A stretch of 64,000 nt of DNA, taken from the NCBI GenBank assembly GCA_043758755.1, contig JAYVMW010000009.1, forward strand, positions 1 through 64,000, given 5' to 3'. The notes under the pieces were generated by a model. The model made no database searches. It worked only from the letters and a program-made list of their open reading frames with translations, and was not told the origin of the DNA. Below are positions 42,915-51,419 of the stretch, one piece after another. Each line of letters starts with the position of its first letter. The stretch's first letter is position 1. Source of the DNA: Solimicrobium sp043758755. GTDB lineage: Bacteria > Pseudomonadota > Gammaproteobacteria > Burkholderiales > Burkholderiaceae_D. A program made the translations under genes and the position numbers.

Positions 42915-43385
42915 TTACTGATCGCTGATGGGCAGCGCGGTTTTGTCTATCACTTTGCGCAATATAAAACTTGAATGCACTCCCGAAACTCCGGTAATGC
43001 CGGTGATCTGGTTAAGCAGCAGTTCCTGGTAGGCGTCCATATCTTTGACGACCACCTTGATCTGGTAATCCGCTGACTGACCGGTAATCATCAGACACTC
43101 AATGACTTCCGGAATAGTGCTGATCGACTTTTCGAAATGCGCGAACCGTTCCGGCGTATGCTGATCCATCGAAATATGGATCAGCACCATAAAAGACAGG
43201 CCAAGCAGTTTGGCATCAACCAGTGCCCGGTAGCCTTTGATCAGGCCGGATTCTTCCAGTGCACGCACCCGACGCCAGCAGGGTGAGGCGGAAATGCCGA
43301 TACGGTCAGCCAGGTCCTGATTGCTGATGCGTCCGTCTTCCTGCAGGATGAGCAGAATCTTCCTGTCGCACTGATCTAATATCAT
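42915..43385 (-). CDS. Lrp/AsnC family transcriptional regulator
   Basis: 156-aa regulator with an N-terminal helix-turn-helix (DRKILLILQEDGRISNQDLADRIGISASPCWRRVRALEESGLI) and a C-terminal ligand-binding RAM domain with the typical YQIKVVVKDMDAYQELL. It is divergent from leuA with about 170 nt between the two starts, so regulation of leucine synthesis is a reasonable guess. Confidence 0.92.
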   Translation of the reverse strand: MILDQCDRKILLILQEDGRISNQDLADRIGISASPCWRRVRALEESGLIKGYRALVDAKLLGLSFMVLIHISMDQHTPERFAHFEKSISTIPEVIECLMITGQSADYQIKVVVKDMDAYQELLLNQITGITGVSGVHSSFILRKVIDKTALPISDQ

Positions 43386-43439
43386 TGAATTTCCTAAATT
43401 TGGCTTGCTGGGGATGGATATTACCTAAATTAACTGTTT

Positions 43440-43468
43440 TTGACAATTATCTGCTCAAAAAATTGAAT
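43440..43468 (+). promoter_or_regulatory. Possible leuA promoter
   Basis: TTGACA (43440-43445), 17 nt, TTGAAT (43463-43468; four of six match TATAAT). It lies about 90 nt before the leuA ATG in the divergent Lrp-leuA interval, which is A+T-rich. Confidence 0.4.
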
Positions 43469-43558
43469 ATAAGGCAAAACAACGCAAGCACCTTCCCGGC
43501 CTGTTTGGTTATCATGAACCCTGTTTACATTTTCAATCGTCACCAGGGAGCATGCACC

Positions 43559-45256
43559 ATGTTGTTACAGCCAGCGTCCAAATATCGTCCTTTTCCTTCT
43601 ATCAATCTGGTTGACCGTCAATGGCCAGGAAAAACCATCAGCGCCCCTCCAATCTGGATGAGCACGGATTTGCGGGATGGAAATCAGGCACTGTTTGAGC
43701 CGATGGATGTTGAACGCAAATTGCGACTGTTTCAGCGACTGTGCGAAATTGGGTTCAAGGAAATTGAAGTGGCCTTCCCCTCCGCATCGCAAACCGATTT
43801 TGATTTTGTGCGCAGTCTGATTGAACACAAACGCATTCCCGCTGATGTCACCATCGAAGTACTTACACAGGCGCGTGAACATCTGATTCGCCGCACCATG
43901 GAGTCACTGCGCGGGGCGCATCGCGCCATCGTACATATTTATACGTCGACGTCGAAACCGTTCCGCGACGTAGTTTTTAATATGAGCAAGGATGAAGTGA
44001 TCGCGATGGCGGTAGCGGGCGTCCATCTGATTAAAGAACTCGCTGCACAGCAGCCAGAAACGGAATGGGTCCTTGAGTACAGTCCGGAAAATTTCACGGC
44101 GACTGAACTCGAGTTTGCCCTGGAGATTTGCGATGCCGTCACCGAGGCCTGGGGCGCAACACCGACCAACAAGGTGATCCTCAATTTGCCGAGCACCGTA
44201 GAAATGGGCACGCCTAATCTGTACGCCGATCAGATTGAATGGATGCATCGCCATCTGGCGCGCCGCGACAGTATTATCCTCAGCCTGCATCCGCACAATG
44301 ATCGCGGTACCGCTGTGGCGGCGGCCGAACTGGGCATCATGGCCGGCGCGGACCGGGTTGAAGGTTGTCTGTTCGGGAACGGCGAGCGGACCGGCAATGT
44401 CGATATCGTGACACTGGCGCTCAATCTGTACACCCAGGGGGTTGCGCCCGGTCTGGACTTCTCGGACATTAACTCGATTGCGCGGCTGACTGAATACTGT
44501 ACCCAGTTGCCGATCCATCCGCGTCATCCGTATGTTGGCGATCTGGTCTTTACTGCGTTCTCGGGTTCACATCAGGATGCCATCAAAAAAGGCTTTACCA
44601 CGCGCGGTCCCGATGAGGTTTGGAACATTCCTTATCTTCCCATTGACCCTGCCGATGTTGGTCGCAGCTATGATTCGATTATTCGTATCAATAGCCAGTC
44701 CGGCAAAGGCGGCGTCGCGTATCTGCTGGAAACCGAGTACGGGATTGTGATGCCACGCAGGTTACAGGTGGAGTTTTCCGGTGTCGTGCAGGTGCATACA
44801 GAAAATATGGGCGGTGAATTAAGCGCCGCTGATATCTGGACGCTGTTTGCTGCGACATATATGAATCCGGCAAGTCAGGTGCGCTATGTGGAGCACCATC
44901 TTTTTGAACATGGAACTGCGCAGGGTATTCGTTTGAGCGTCGAGGTGGATGACGTCCATCATCTGCTCACCGGCGAAGGTAACGGGCCTATTGATGCTGC
45001 GGTACATGCCTTGCAAAGTATCTGCTCCGGCGTGTGTGTGCAGGTGCGCAGCTATGAAGAACGCTCGATCAGTTCCAGTGATAAGGCGGGCGAAGCCAAA
45101 GCGTGCGCCTTTATGGAACTGGCGTATCTGAATCCAGCCAAGGTCTGTTACGGAGTCGGTATGGATACCAACATCGTGACAGCCTCTATCAAGGCCTTGA
45201 TCAGCGGTGTGAACCGGTTGGATATCAATGTGGGAAGTGCTGTTCAGGCGGCATAA
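43559..45256 (+). CDS. leuA: 2-isopropylmalate synthase, yeast/actinobacterial type
   Basis: First step of leucine synthesis: acetyl-CoA plus 2-oxoisovalerate to 2-isopropylmalate. 565 aa: KYRPFPSINLVDRQWP at the N-terminus and the catalytic TDLRDGNQAL at about 36-45 with the metal-binding Asp, the HPHNDRGTAVAAAELG motif near 241-256, and GCLFGNGERTGNVD near 267-280. The C-terminal LeuA dimer (regulatory) domain is complete, so leucine feedback is expected. The KYxPFP opening marks the longer type found in yeast and actinobacteria, not the type usually next to ilvC in betaproteobacteria. The frame is open from 43385, but 43559 follows a GGGAG site and is the family start. Confidence 0.95.
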   Translation: MLLQPASKYRPFPSINLVDRQWPGKTISAPPIWMSTDLRDGNQALFEPMDVERKLRLFQRLCEIGFKEIEVAFPSASQTDFDFVRSLIEHKRIPADVTIEVLTQAREHLIRRTMESLRGAHRAIVHIYTSTSKPFRDVVFNMSKDEVIAMAVAGVHLIKELAAQQPETEWVLEYSPENFTATELEFALEICDAVTEAWGATPTNKVILNLPSTVEMGTPNLYADQIEWMHRHLARRDSIILSLHPHNDRGTAVAAAELGIMAGADRVEGCLFGNGERTGNVDIVTLALNLYTQGVAPGLDFSDINSIARLTEYCTQLPIHPRHPYVGDLVFTAFSGSHQDAIKKGFTTRGPDEVWNIPYLPIDPADVGRSYDSIIRINSQSGKGGVAYLLETEYGIVMPRRLQVEFSGVVQVHTENMGGELSAADIWTLFAATYMNPASQVRYVEHHLFEHGTAQGIRLSVEVDDVHHLLTGEGNGPIDAAVHALQSICSGVCVQVRSYEERSISSSDKAGEAKACAFMELAYLNPAKVCYGVGMDTNIVTASIKALISGVNRLDINVGSAVQAA

Positions 45257-45260
45257 CCAG

Positions 45261-45291
45261 AGGCAAACGCGGATTAACTCTGCGCTTGCCT
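45261..45291 (+). terminator. Stem-loop after leuA
   Basis: AGGCAAACGC (45261-45270) and GCGCTTGCCT (45282-45291) pair with one mismatch around an 11-nt loop, directly after the leuA stop. No T-run follows, so termination strength is uncertain. Confidence 0.4.
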
Positions 45292-45341
45292 GAAAACAGA
45301 CGGGAATCGATACGTGTCATGATTCCCCCTTTTCATGTAGC

Positions 45342-45719
45342 CTATTTCTTGATAACGACAGTGGCATCTTCTATCAGCAGAGAATAGTTGTATCCGGCGC
45401 CAAAGTCACGGTTCAGCGCTGCTACGCCGGTAATGGTGACTTCATCGCCAACCGCAGCAGTTTGCTTGCTGGTGACGAGCAGATCACTGCTGTTGGCGTC
45501 GCCGGTGCCATCCTTGATGTGAATCCAGTTGCGGTCCATGATGCCATTATTGACCTTGACCACTTTTCCATGTGCGCTGACGGTCTGACCAGCCAATTTG
45601 GCCTTGGTCTGATACAGAACCGCAATCGATGTTGGCTTGACATCGGCCGCGACTGCAACTGATGAAATCTGACCCAGAATGCAAAACAGTCCGGCAAGTG
45701 CCAAAGATGAAGTTTTCAT
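45342..45719 (-). CDS. Periplasmic OB-fold-like protein
   Basis: 125-aa exported protein with a signal peptide (about 1-24, ending VAVAA). The core GQTVSAHGKVVKVNNGIMDRNWIHIKDGTG, then DLLVTS, GDEVTITGV and a final beta strand, matches small OB-fold (NrfJ/tRNA-anti-like) domains. A ribosome site AGGAATTAAC precedes the ATG. Function unknown; related proteins sit near periplasmic redox genes in other bacteria, but here the neighbours are leuA and a barrel protein. Confidence 0.75.
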   Translation of the reverse strand: MKTSSLALAGLFCILGQISSVAVAADVKPTSIAVLYQTKAKLAGQTVSAHGKVVKVNNGIMDRNWIHIKDGTGDANSSDLLVTSKQTAAVGDEVTITGVAALNRDFGAGYNYSLLIEDATVVIKK

Positions 45720-45943
45720 GTTAATTCCTGTGAGGTTGTAATAAATAAAGCGTCCCCGACAAGGCGCGGGCGCAGCATGGCCAATTCGAAAAAGTGATTC
45801 GTATTAATAAAACGACGTAGCTGCAGCATTGTATGGCAAAGTTTTTACTGCATTTTGATTCGGAACAAGATGTTTTCGGCGCAGCACGGACGAATTTACG
45901 CATCCTGGTCTCATAGTCATGCTGTCTCTGTGCAAAATGACGT

Positions 45944-46477
45944 TCAGTCCCACACCTTGATTTTAATCTGCAAAGAAAGCGCCCCATACAGTCGATTCTG
46001 CAAGGTCGGCACAATGGCCAGATTGATGCCGAAGCGATTCCACTCGGCGCTCACCATCGGCACTGCGGCCAGAAACCAGCCACCGTCTTTCATATTGGGA
46101 TAGCCATTGAAGCCGCCTGCGACGACACCAATGCGAAACGGGCCCAGCTGCAGCGGCTGGTAATACACGCCGACATAATCCGAATATTCGCGGTTGCTGT
46201 TATAAAAGCGTCCGGCGGTCAGCGCACTCACGGTAGAAAAACGATATTCAGCACCCAGGCCGTAATTGTTGCCGTTCAGGCCCTTGTCGCGATTCCAATG
46301 GTAGGAGGCAAAACCGGAATCGATCCACACTTCCTGTAATGGTTTTGAATCAATCAGATCCATACCCAGCAGTGTTTTGGGTTCGGGTTCAGCAGCAGGC
46401 ACAGGCGCGTCGTCTGCGCAGGCCGGTGCGGCGCCGGTCAATCCCAGCAGGGTGGCGAGCAGAATTTTTTTTATCAC
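45944..46477 (-). CDS. Outer-membrane beta-barrel protein of unknown function
   Basis: 177-aa protein starting with GTG at 46477 (AAGGA site 6 nt upstream). A signal peptide (KKILLATLLGLTGAAPACA) is followed by alternating beta strands (SGFASYHWNRDKGLNG, YGLGAEYRFSTVSALTAGRF, VGVYYQPLQLGPFRIGVVAGG) and a C-terminal LQIKIKVWD. The size and strand pattern suggest an 8-stranded barrel, perhaps of the PagP/PagL size class, but catalytic residues of those enzymes were not identified. The longest frame (46543) includes an unsupported upstream extension that overlaps the LysR gene. Confidence 0.7.
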   Translation of the reverse strand: MIKKILLATLLGLTGAAPACADDAPVPAAEPEPKTLLGMDLIDSKPLQEVWIDSGFASYHWNRDKGLNGNNYGLGAEYRFSTVSALTAGRFYNSNREYSDYVGVYYQPLQLGPFRIGVVAGGFNGYPNMKDGGWFLAAVPMVSAEWNRFGINLAIVPTLQNRLYGALSLQIKIKVWD

Positions 46478-46524
46478 GTTAGATCCTTGGTTTGTGCAAC
46501 AGTGCAGCGAGCATAGCAGAGCCG

Positions 46525-47451
46525 TTACGGCGTTTCGTTGCAATCAGTGGACCCGTTGCAAATATTTTCCACAGCGGTCTGAATTAGTTGCGCCAGATAT
46601 TGCGTGCCCGGCCCGGCGATATCCGGATCGGCCAAGATCAGATACATAGTGGCGAAACGCTCGCTGCCTTCCTTCAGGGGTAATTGTTTCAGTGTGCCGT
46701 TTTTTAATTGGGTGCGGATGTTTACTTCCGGGAACCACGCAAAGCCGTAGCCGCGACTGACTGCATCGATCGACGTGGAACTGTGGCTGACGGTCCAGCG
46801 TTGCGGACCCTGCGCCATGAGCGTATTGGTAGAGCGTTTTGAACCGGATTCACGAATCACCAGATGCCGTTCCTGCTCCAGATCGCGCACTGTCAACTCG
46901 CGGTTCAGCCGGTGCAGTGCATGGTCAGGATGGGCCACTGCGACAAAACGCAGCTGAATCAGCGTGTGTCCCAGAAAGCCCTGTGGAATGGAGCTGGCAA
47001 TGGCCAGATCGACCTGGCCGGTCAGCAATGCTTCCAGTGTGCCGCCCATGACGGATTCAATGAGTTCGATGCGGGTATGTGGACTTTTTTTGCCAAACTG
47101 ATCCAGGCAGTCGAGCAGCAGGCAGCCTGGAAAAATAATATCGACTGCCAGCCTGATTTCCGGTTCCCAGCCAGCCGAGATTTTTTTTGCGGCGCGCTCG
47201 ATGCTGGTGGCTTCAGACAGCAGATGCTGCGCGCGTCGGTACAGCAGTTGCCCGGTTGCGGTCAGTACGGCTTTTCTGCCCTGGACTTCAAAAGCACTCA
47301 CGCCCAGCAGTGCTTCGAGCTTTTGCACCGCATAGGTGACCGAGGACTGGCTTTTATTCAGGGCTAGCGCGGCATTGGCATAGCTGCCGGTATCGACCAC
47401 GGTGGTCAATGCGCGCCATTGTTCGAGTGTGATATGGGGAAATTCAGACAT
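46525..47451 (-). CDS. LysR family transcriptional regulator
   Basis: 308-aa regulator. The N-terminal winged helix (ITLEQWRALTTVVDTGSYANAALALNKSQSSVTYAVQKLEALLG) is typical of LysR, followed by the periplasmic-binding-protein-like effector domain. It is divergent from azoR, the classical arrangement for a regulator controlling its neighbour. The ATG at 47451 is preferred over a GTG at 47457. The inducer is unknown. Confidence 0.92.
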   Translation of the reverse strand: MSEFPHITLEQWRALTTVVDTGSYANAALALNKSQSSVTYAVQKLEALLGVSAFEVQGRKAVLTATGQLLYRRAQHLLSEATSIERAAKKISAGWEPEIRLAVDIIFPGCLLLDCLDQFGKKSPHTRIELIESVMGGTLEALLTGQVDLAIASSIPQGFLGHTLIQLRFVAVAHPDHALHRLNRELTVRDLEQERHLVIRESGSKRSTNTLMAQGPQRWTVSHSSTSIDAVSRGYGFAWFPEVNIRTQLKNGTLKQLPLKEGSERFATMYLILADPDIAGPGTQYLAQLIQTAVENICNGSTDCNETP

Positions 47452-47561
47452 AAGCACTAAGTTAATCTAAAAAATTGATCATAACAAGCTAATTATTGAA
47501 CTTTTTTATCTGTTTAATGGATGGTTAAATGACGACACTTAACCAACCGAGGAACAATCTT

Positions 47562-48176
47562 ATGAAAACCCTATTGCAAATCAACACCAGTTTATTTTCC
47601 AATCAAGGCCAGTCGAGTCTGCTGGCCAATCGATTTGTGGCCGGCTGGCAGGCGGATCATGCCGACGGCACAGTGGTCGTGCGTGACTTGGCCGCGACAC
47701 CGGTGCCGCATCTGGATGGCGAACGTTTTGCTGCCTTTTTAAGTAAGCCAGAAGCGCGCACACCAGAACAACAGCAGGTACTCGATTTTTCTGATCAATT
47801 GATCAATGAATTGAAAGCGGCTGATGTGCTGGTGCTTGGTTTGCCGCTGTATAACTTCGGTGTTCCTTCGGTGCTGAAGGCGTACATTGACCATATCGCA
47901 CGGGCCGGACACACCTTTTCTTACACGGCCACCGGACCGGTTGGATTGTTGACTGGCAAGAAAGCGGTTATATTTGCCGCGCGCGGCGGAAAATATGCCG
48001 GAACTGCAGCCGACACCCAATCTGACTACATCCGCAACTTTTTGGCATTCATCGGCATCACCGATGTTGAATTCGTGTATGCAGAAGGACTGGCAATGGG
48101 TGAAGAAGGCAAACAGGTTGCCATCAGTCTGGCGCATGAAAAAATTGCCGAGCTCAATGTGGCTCTGGCTGCTTAA
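47562..48176 (+). CDS. azoR: FMN-dependent NADH-azoreductase / quinone reductase
   Basis: 204-aa flavodoxin-fold enzyme. MKTLLQINTSLFSNQGQSSLLANRFV opens the FMN site, PLYNFGVPSVLKAYIDHIARAGHTFSYT (about 95-122) is the AzoR signature, and AARGGKY with GITDVEFVYAEGLAMG follow. It reduces quinones and azo compounds with NAD(P)H. The start at 47562 has a GAGGAA site about 8 nt upstream. It is followed by a pirin gene. Confidence 0.93.
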   Translation: MKTLLQINTSLFSNQGQSSLLANRFVAGWQADHADGTVVVRDLAATPVPHLDGERFAAFLSKPEARTPEQQQVLDFSDQLINELKAADVLVLGLPLYNFGVPSVLKAYIDHIARAGHTFSYTATGPVGLLTGKKAVIFAARGGKYAGTAADTQSDYIRNFLAFIGITDVEFVYAEGLAMGEEGKQVAISLAHEKIAELNVALAA

Positions 48177-48194
48177 CCTTTGACGAGAATAGCT

Positions 48195-49058
48195 ATGGAA
48201 ACCCAACATCAGACCCGTACCCTGTCCAGAGAAATTACCGGCATAGCCACGTCAGATGGCGCGGGCGTGAAACTGCTGCGCAGTCTGGGCAGTGGTCCGC
48301 ATGCGCGACTGGATCCGTTTTTGATGCTGGATGAATTTTCTTCAATGATTCCCGGTGATTACATCGCCGGTTTTCCGGCCCACCCGCATCGCGGTTTCGA
48401 GACCGTGACCTATTTGCTGGATGGCCACATGCGCCATGAAGATCACATGGGCAACGTCGGACACATCGAAAGTGGCGGGGTTCAGTGGATGGCGGCCGGG
48501 CGTGGCGTGATTCACGCCGAGATGCCGGAACAGGTGGAAGGACGCATGCGCGGTTTCCAGCTGTGGATTAACCTGCCGGCACGCGAAAAAATGAAACCGG
48601 CGTTTTACCGCGACATCGGGCCTGACCAGATTCCGGTTGCCAGTCTGGCCGGCGGCGGGTTGGTGAAAGTCATCGCCGGTTCGCTCGCCCTGGAGGGCCA
48701 GACGGTGCAGGGGCCGATCCATGGCCTGTCCACCGAGCCGCTGTATTTCGATGTGAAACTGCCGGCCGGTGCTGCAGTGAGTTTTGATGTGCCGCCCGGA
48801 CATCATGCTTTTGTGTACGTCTACGAGGGCAGGGTGCAGGTTGGCGAGCGGGTGGTTAACAATCATTGCGCCGGGATTTTGTCGGACGGTGACAAAATTG
48901 CCATGCACAGTCTGGATCAGGAAACGCGTTTTTTAGTGCTGGCAGGTAAGCCTATCGGTGAACCGGTAGTACAATATGGCCCTTTCGTGATGAATACGCG
49001 TGCCGAAATCGAGCAGGCTGTCTCGGATTATCAGAATGGTACGTTGACCCAGATCTGA
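48195..49058 (+). CDS. Pirin family protein
   Basis: 287-aa bicupin. The N-terminal cupin has PHARLDPFLMLDEF and the metal-binding HPHRGFETVTYLLDGHMRHEDHMGN (about 61-85). Bacterial pirins of this type (YhhW-like) can act as quercetin 2,3-dioxygenases. It follows azoR after 18 nt, a common pairing under LysR control. The ATG at 48195 is preferred over a TTG at 48180. Confidence 0.9.
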   Translation: METQHQTRTLSREITGIATSDGAGVKLLRSLGSGPHARLDPFLMLDEFSSMIPGDYIAGFPAHPHRGFETVTYLLDGHMRHEDHMGNVGHIESGGVQWMAAGRGVIHAEMPEQVEGRMRGFQLWINLPAREKMKPAFYRDIGPDQIPVASLAGGGLVKVIAGSLALEGQTVQGPIHGLSTEPLYFDVKLPAGAAVSFDVPPGHHAFVYVYEGRVQVGERVVNNHCAGILSDGDKIAMHSLDQETRFLVLAGKPIGEPVVQYGPFVMNTRAEIEQAVSDYQNGTLTQI

Positions 49059-49131
49059 TTACCGGTGCAGGCTATTCGGAGCCTGCGCGGCGCGACAGAC
49101 ATCCGCCTTCCTTTAATGTTAGTGAATCAGC

Positions 49132-49749
49132 ATGACTTGCAATAATAAAAACGACACTGCGCCTGTCCAGGTGGAATACATTTCATCGTGTGTATTGCCG
49201 ACGCCCTGGGCGACCTTCCAACTGCATGCATTTTTGGAACCGCTCACGTCCAAAGAACATCTGGCACTCACGCTGGGTGATGTCGGCAGTGGCGAGCCGG
49301 TACTGGCCCGCATGCATTCGGAATGTCTGACCGGTGACGCCCTGTTTTCTCAGCGTTGCGATTGCGGTGCGCAGCTGGAAGCGGCAATGAAAAAGATTGC
49401 CCAGGAAGGGCGCGGCGCATTGCTGTATCTGCGTCAGGAAGGGCGCGGAATCGGACTGCTCAATAAAGTGCTGGCCTACCGCCTGCAGGACGCCGGAGCC
49501 GACACGGTCGAAGCCAATCAAGCGCTCGGCTTTGCACCGGATCAGCGCAGTTATAAAATTTGCCTGCCGATGTTGCAACACCTGAAGATCAAATCGGTGC
49601 GACTGATGAGTAACAATCCGCGCAAGGCCGCTGCACTCGTGGAATGCGGTATTGAAGTGGCGGAGCATATCCCTCTGATCATTCAGAAAAATCCGCACAA
49701 TGAACGCTACCTGTTGACCAAGGCGGCCAAGTTGGGTCACAAGTTTTAA
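49132..49749 (+). CDS. ribA: GTP cyclohydrolase II
   Basis: First step of riboflavin synthesis. 205 aa with the zinc site HSECLTGD...RCDCG at about 66-84, LYLRQEGRGIGLLNK near 102-116, and the C-terminal MSNNPRKAAALVECGIEV. It is complete and of normal length (no fused RibB domain). It has its own 73-nt upstream gap after pirin. Confidence 0.95.
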   Translation: MTCNNKNDTAPVQVEYISSCVLPTPWATFQLHAFLEPLTSKEHLALTLGDVGSGEPVLARMHSECLTGDALFSQRCDCGAQLEAAMKKIAQEGRGALLYLRQEGRGIGLLNKVLAYRLQDAGADTVEANQALGFAPDQRSYKICLPMLQHLKIKSVRLMSNNPRKAAALVECGIEVAEHIPLIIQKNPHNERYLLTKAAKLGHKF

Positions 49750-49836
49750 GCCGCGTGATCGTTAATGTCATCGTAATTTGATGTGACGGTGATATAGTGT
49801 GCAGCCAGTTCAGTCCAACTTGAAACAGGCCACACT

Positions 49837-51021
49837 ATGTCAACAGCGCGCAAAACTCCTCAGACAGTTTCTTCACCCAGACGTCCGCGTCACGATAACC
49901 CTCCCAAACTCGATCACGAACATATTGCCCTGGTACTGCAGGGCGGCGGTGCGTTGGGCGCCTATCAGGCCGGCGTGTTTGAAGCGCTGGCCAAAATTCC
50001 GTGCGAGCCGCACTGGTTGGCCGGCGTGTCGATCGGCGCGATCAATTGCGCCCTGATTGCCGGTAATTTGCCGCAGCACCGTCTGGCTAAAATGGAAGAG
50101 TTCTGGAACATGGTGACCTCGCAGAGTGCGCTGTATGCGCCGGTATTTGATCAGCAGTGGTCGGCGATCCATCAGATGGGTGCTTCCATGGCGGCTTCCT
50201 GGGGTGTGCCGGGTTTTTACAAGCCACGCATTCCGCCGCCAATGTTTCAACCTGACGGTACCGACGGTGCAATCAGTTATTACGACACCGCGCCATTACG
50301 TGCCTCGCTGGAACGGCTGGTGGACTTTGATCTGATCAACTCCGGCAAGGTGCGCCTGTCGGTGGGGGCTGTCAATGTGCGTACCGGAAATTCCATTTAT
50401 TTTGACAATGCCAACCAGATCATCGGCCCGGAACACATCATGGCCAGCGGCGCACTGCCGCCGGCGTTTGCCCCGGTCATGATTGATGGCGAGCCGTACT
50501 GGGATGGCGGCATTGTGTCAAATACGCCCCTGCAATATGTGCTGGATAACCGTGGTCTGAAAAAAACCATGGCGGTACAGGTTGATCTGTTCAGTGCCCG
50601 CGGCGCGCTGCCGCAGAATATGAGTTCGGTCATGTCGCGGCAAAAAGATATTCAGTATTCCAGCCGCACCCGGCTCGGAACCGATCAGGCGGCCGCATTG
50701 CAGCGTGCCAAGCTGAATGTGCAGCAGCTCATTGCCAAACTGCCGCCGGCCTTGCGCAATGACCCTGAGGTTAGCTATCTGCTGGATGCGTCCAGAACTG
50801 CGCATCTAGATATTGTGCATCTGATTTACCGGCAGGAGCGCTTTGAACTGGAATCCAAGGATTATGAGTTTTCACGCTCGGCCATGCTCTCGCACTGGGA
50901 AGCCGGGTTGAGGGATATGCGCAGGACTCTGGATCATCCGGACTGGTTGCGCATGGCAACTTCGGATGATGGCGTTACTGTCTATGATTTGTGTTGTTCC
51001 GATCTTCCCGGCAAAGACTAA
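49837..51021 (+). CDS. Patatin-like phospholipase
   Basis: 394-aa serine lipid hydrolase. The oxyanion motif LQGGGALGAYQAG is at about 34-46, the nucleophile elbow GVSIG at 63-67 (Ser65), and the catalytic Asp is in WDGGIVSNTPL at about 220-230. No signal peptide is present. The C-terminal DUF3734-like helical region (HLIYRQERFELESKDYEFSRSAMLSHWEAGLRDMRRTL) is typical of this bacterial subgroup. It converges with the 133-aa gene on the other strand and overlaps it by 4 nt at the 3' ends. Confidence 0.9.
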   Translation: MSTARKTPQTVSSPRRPRHDNPPKLDHEHIALVLQGGGALGAYQAGVFEALAKIPCEPHWLAGVSIGAINCALIAGNLPQHRLAKMEEFWNMVTSQSALYAPVFDQQWSAIHQMGASMAASWGVPGFYKPRIPPPMFQPDGTDGAISYYDTAPLRASLERLVDFDLINSGKVRLSVGAVNVRTGNSIYFDNANQIIGPEHIMASGALPPAFAPVMIDGEPYWDGGIVSNTPLQYVLDNRGLKKTMAVQVDLFSARGALPQNMSSVMSRQKDIQYSSRTRLGTDQAAALQRAKLNVQQLIAKLPPALRNDPEVSYLLDASRTAHLDIVHLIYRQERFELESKDYEFSRSAMLSHWEAGLRDMRRTLDHPDWLRMATSDDGVTVYDLCCSDLPGKD

Positions 51022-51419
51022 AAGTGCATACCGTACTGATGCTGTAAAACGATTTTGCTTGACTTGATCAGACTGTTCAAACCCAGTATCAGTTGCACCA
51101 GCGTATTCTCCGGCAGCACCCAGATCCTACCCTTGACCGGTTTGCTGCCGGTGCAGGCACTCAGGATGGGTGTAGCCCAGTCGGCTGCTTCAGTGACATC
51201 CAGCAGGATCATGCCTTCACTGGTGGTATGAATGAAAATTTCACCACCCAGTTCCAGTTCGAAGCAGATGCCCTGACCATTGGGCAGCCCGGCATTCCGG
51301 TCCTGCTCGAGATAAAAATTCAATTCCAGATTGCTGTTGGCGATCCAGACTTCGGCATCGTCCACTCCGTCCAGTGCAAGCCAGGCTCGTTGATGGGCAT
51401 CGGCTGGAAAATTGTTCAT
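51018..51419 (-). CDS. Unrecognised 133-residue protein coupled to hpnE
   Basis: 133-aa protein of mixed alpha/beta composition with no signal peptide and no family I recognise. Its ATG at 51419 overlaps the hpnE stop (ATGA), so it is translated with hpnD-hpnE on the minus strand. The longest frame in this region (to 51662) lies inside hpnE and is not used. Conserved placement with hopanoid/squalene genes could be tested by genome comparison. Function unknown. Confidence 0.65.
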   Translation of the reverse strand: MNNFPADAHQRAWLALDGVDDAEVWIANSNLELNFYLEQDRNAGLPNGQGICFELELGGEIFIHTTSEGMILLDVTEAADWATPILSACTGSKPVKGRIWVLPENTLVQLILGLNSLIKSSKIVLQHQYGMHF

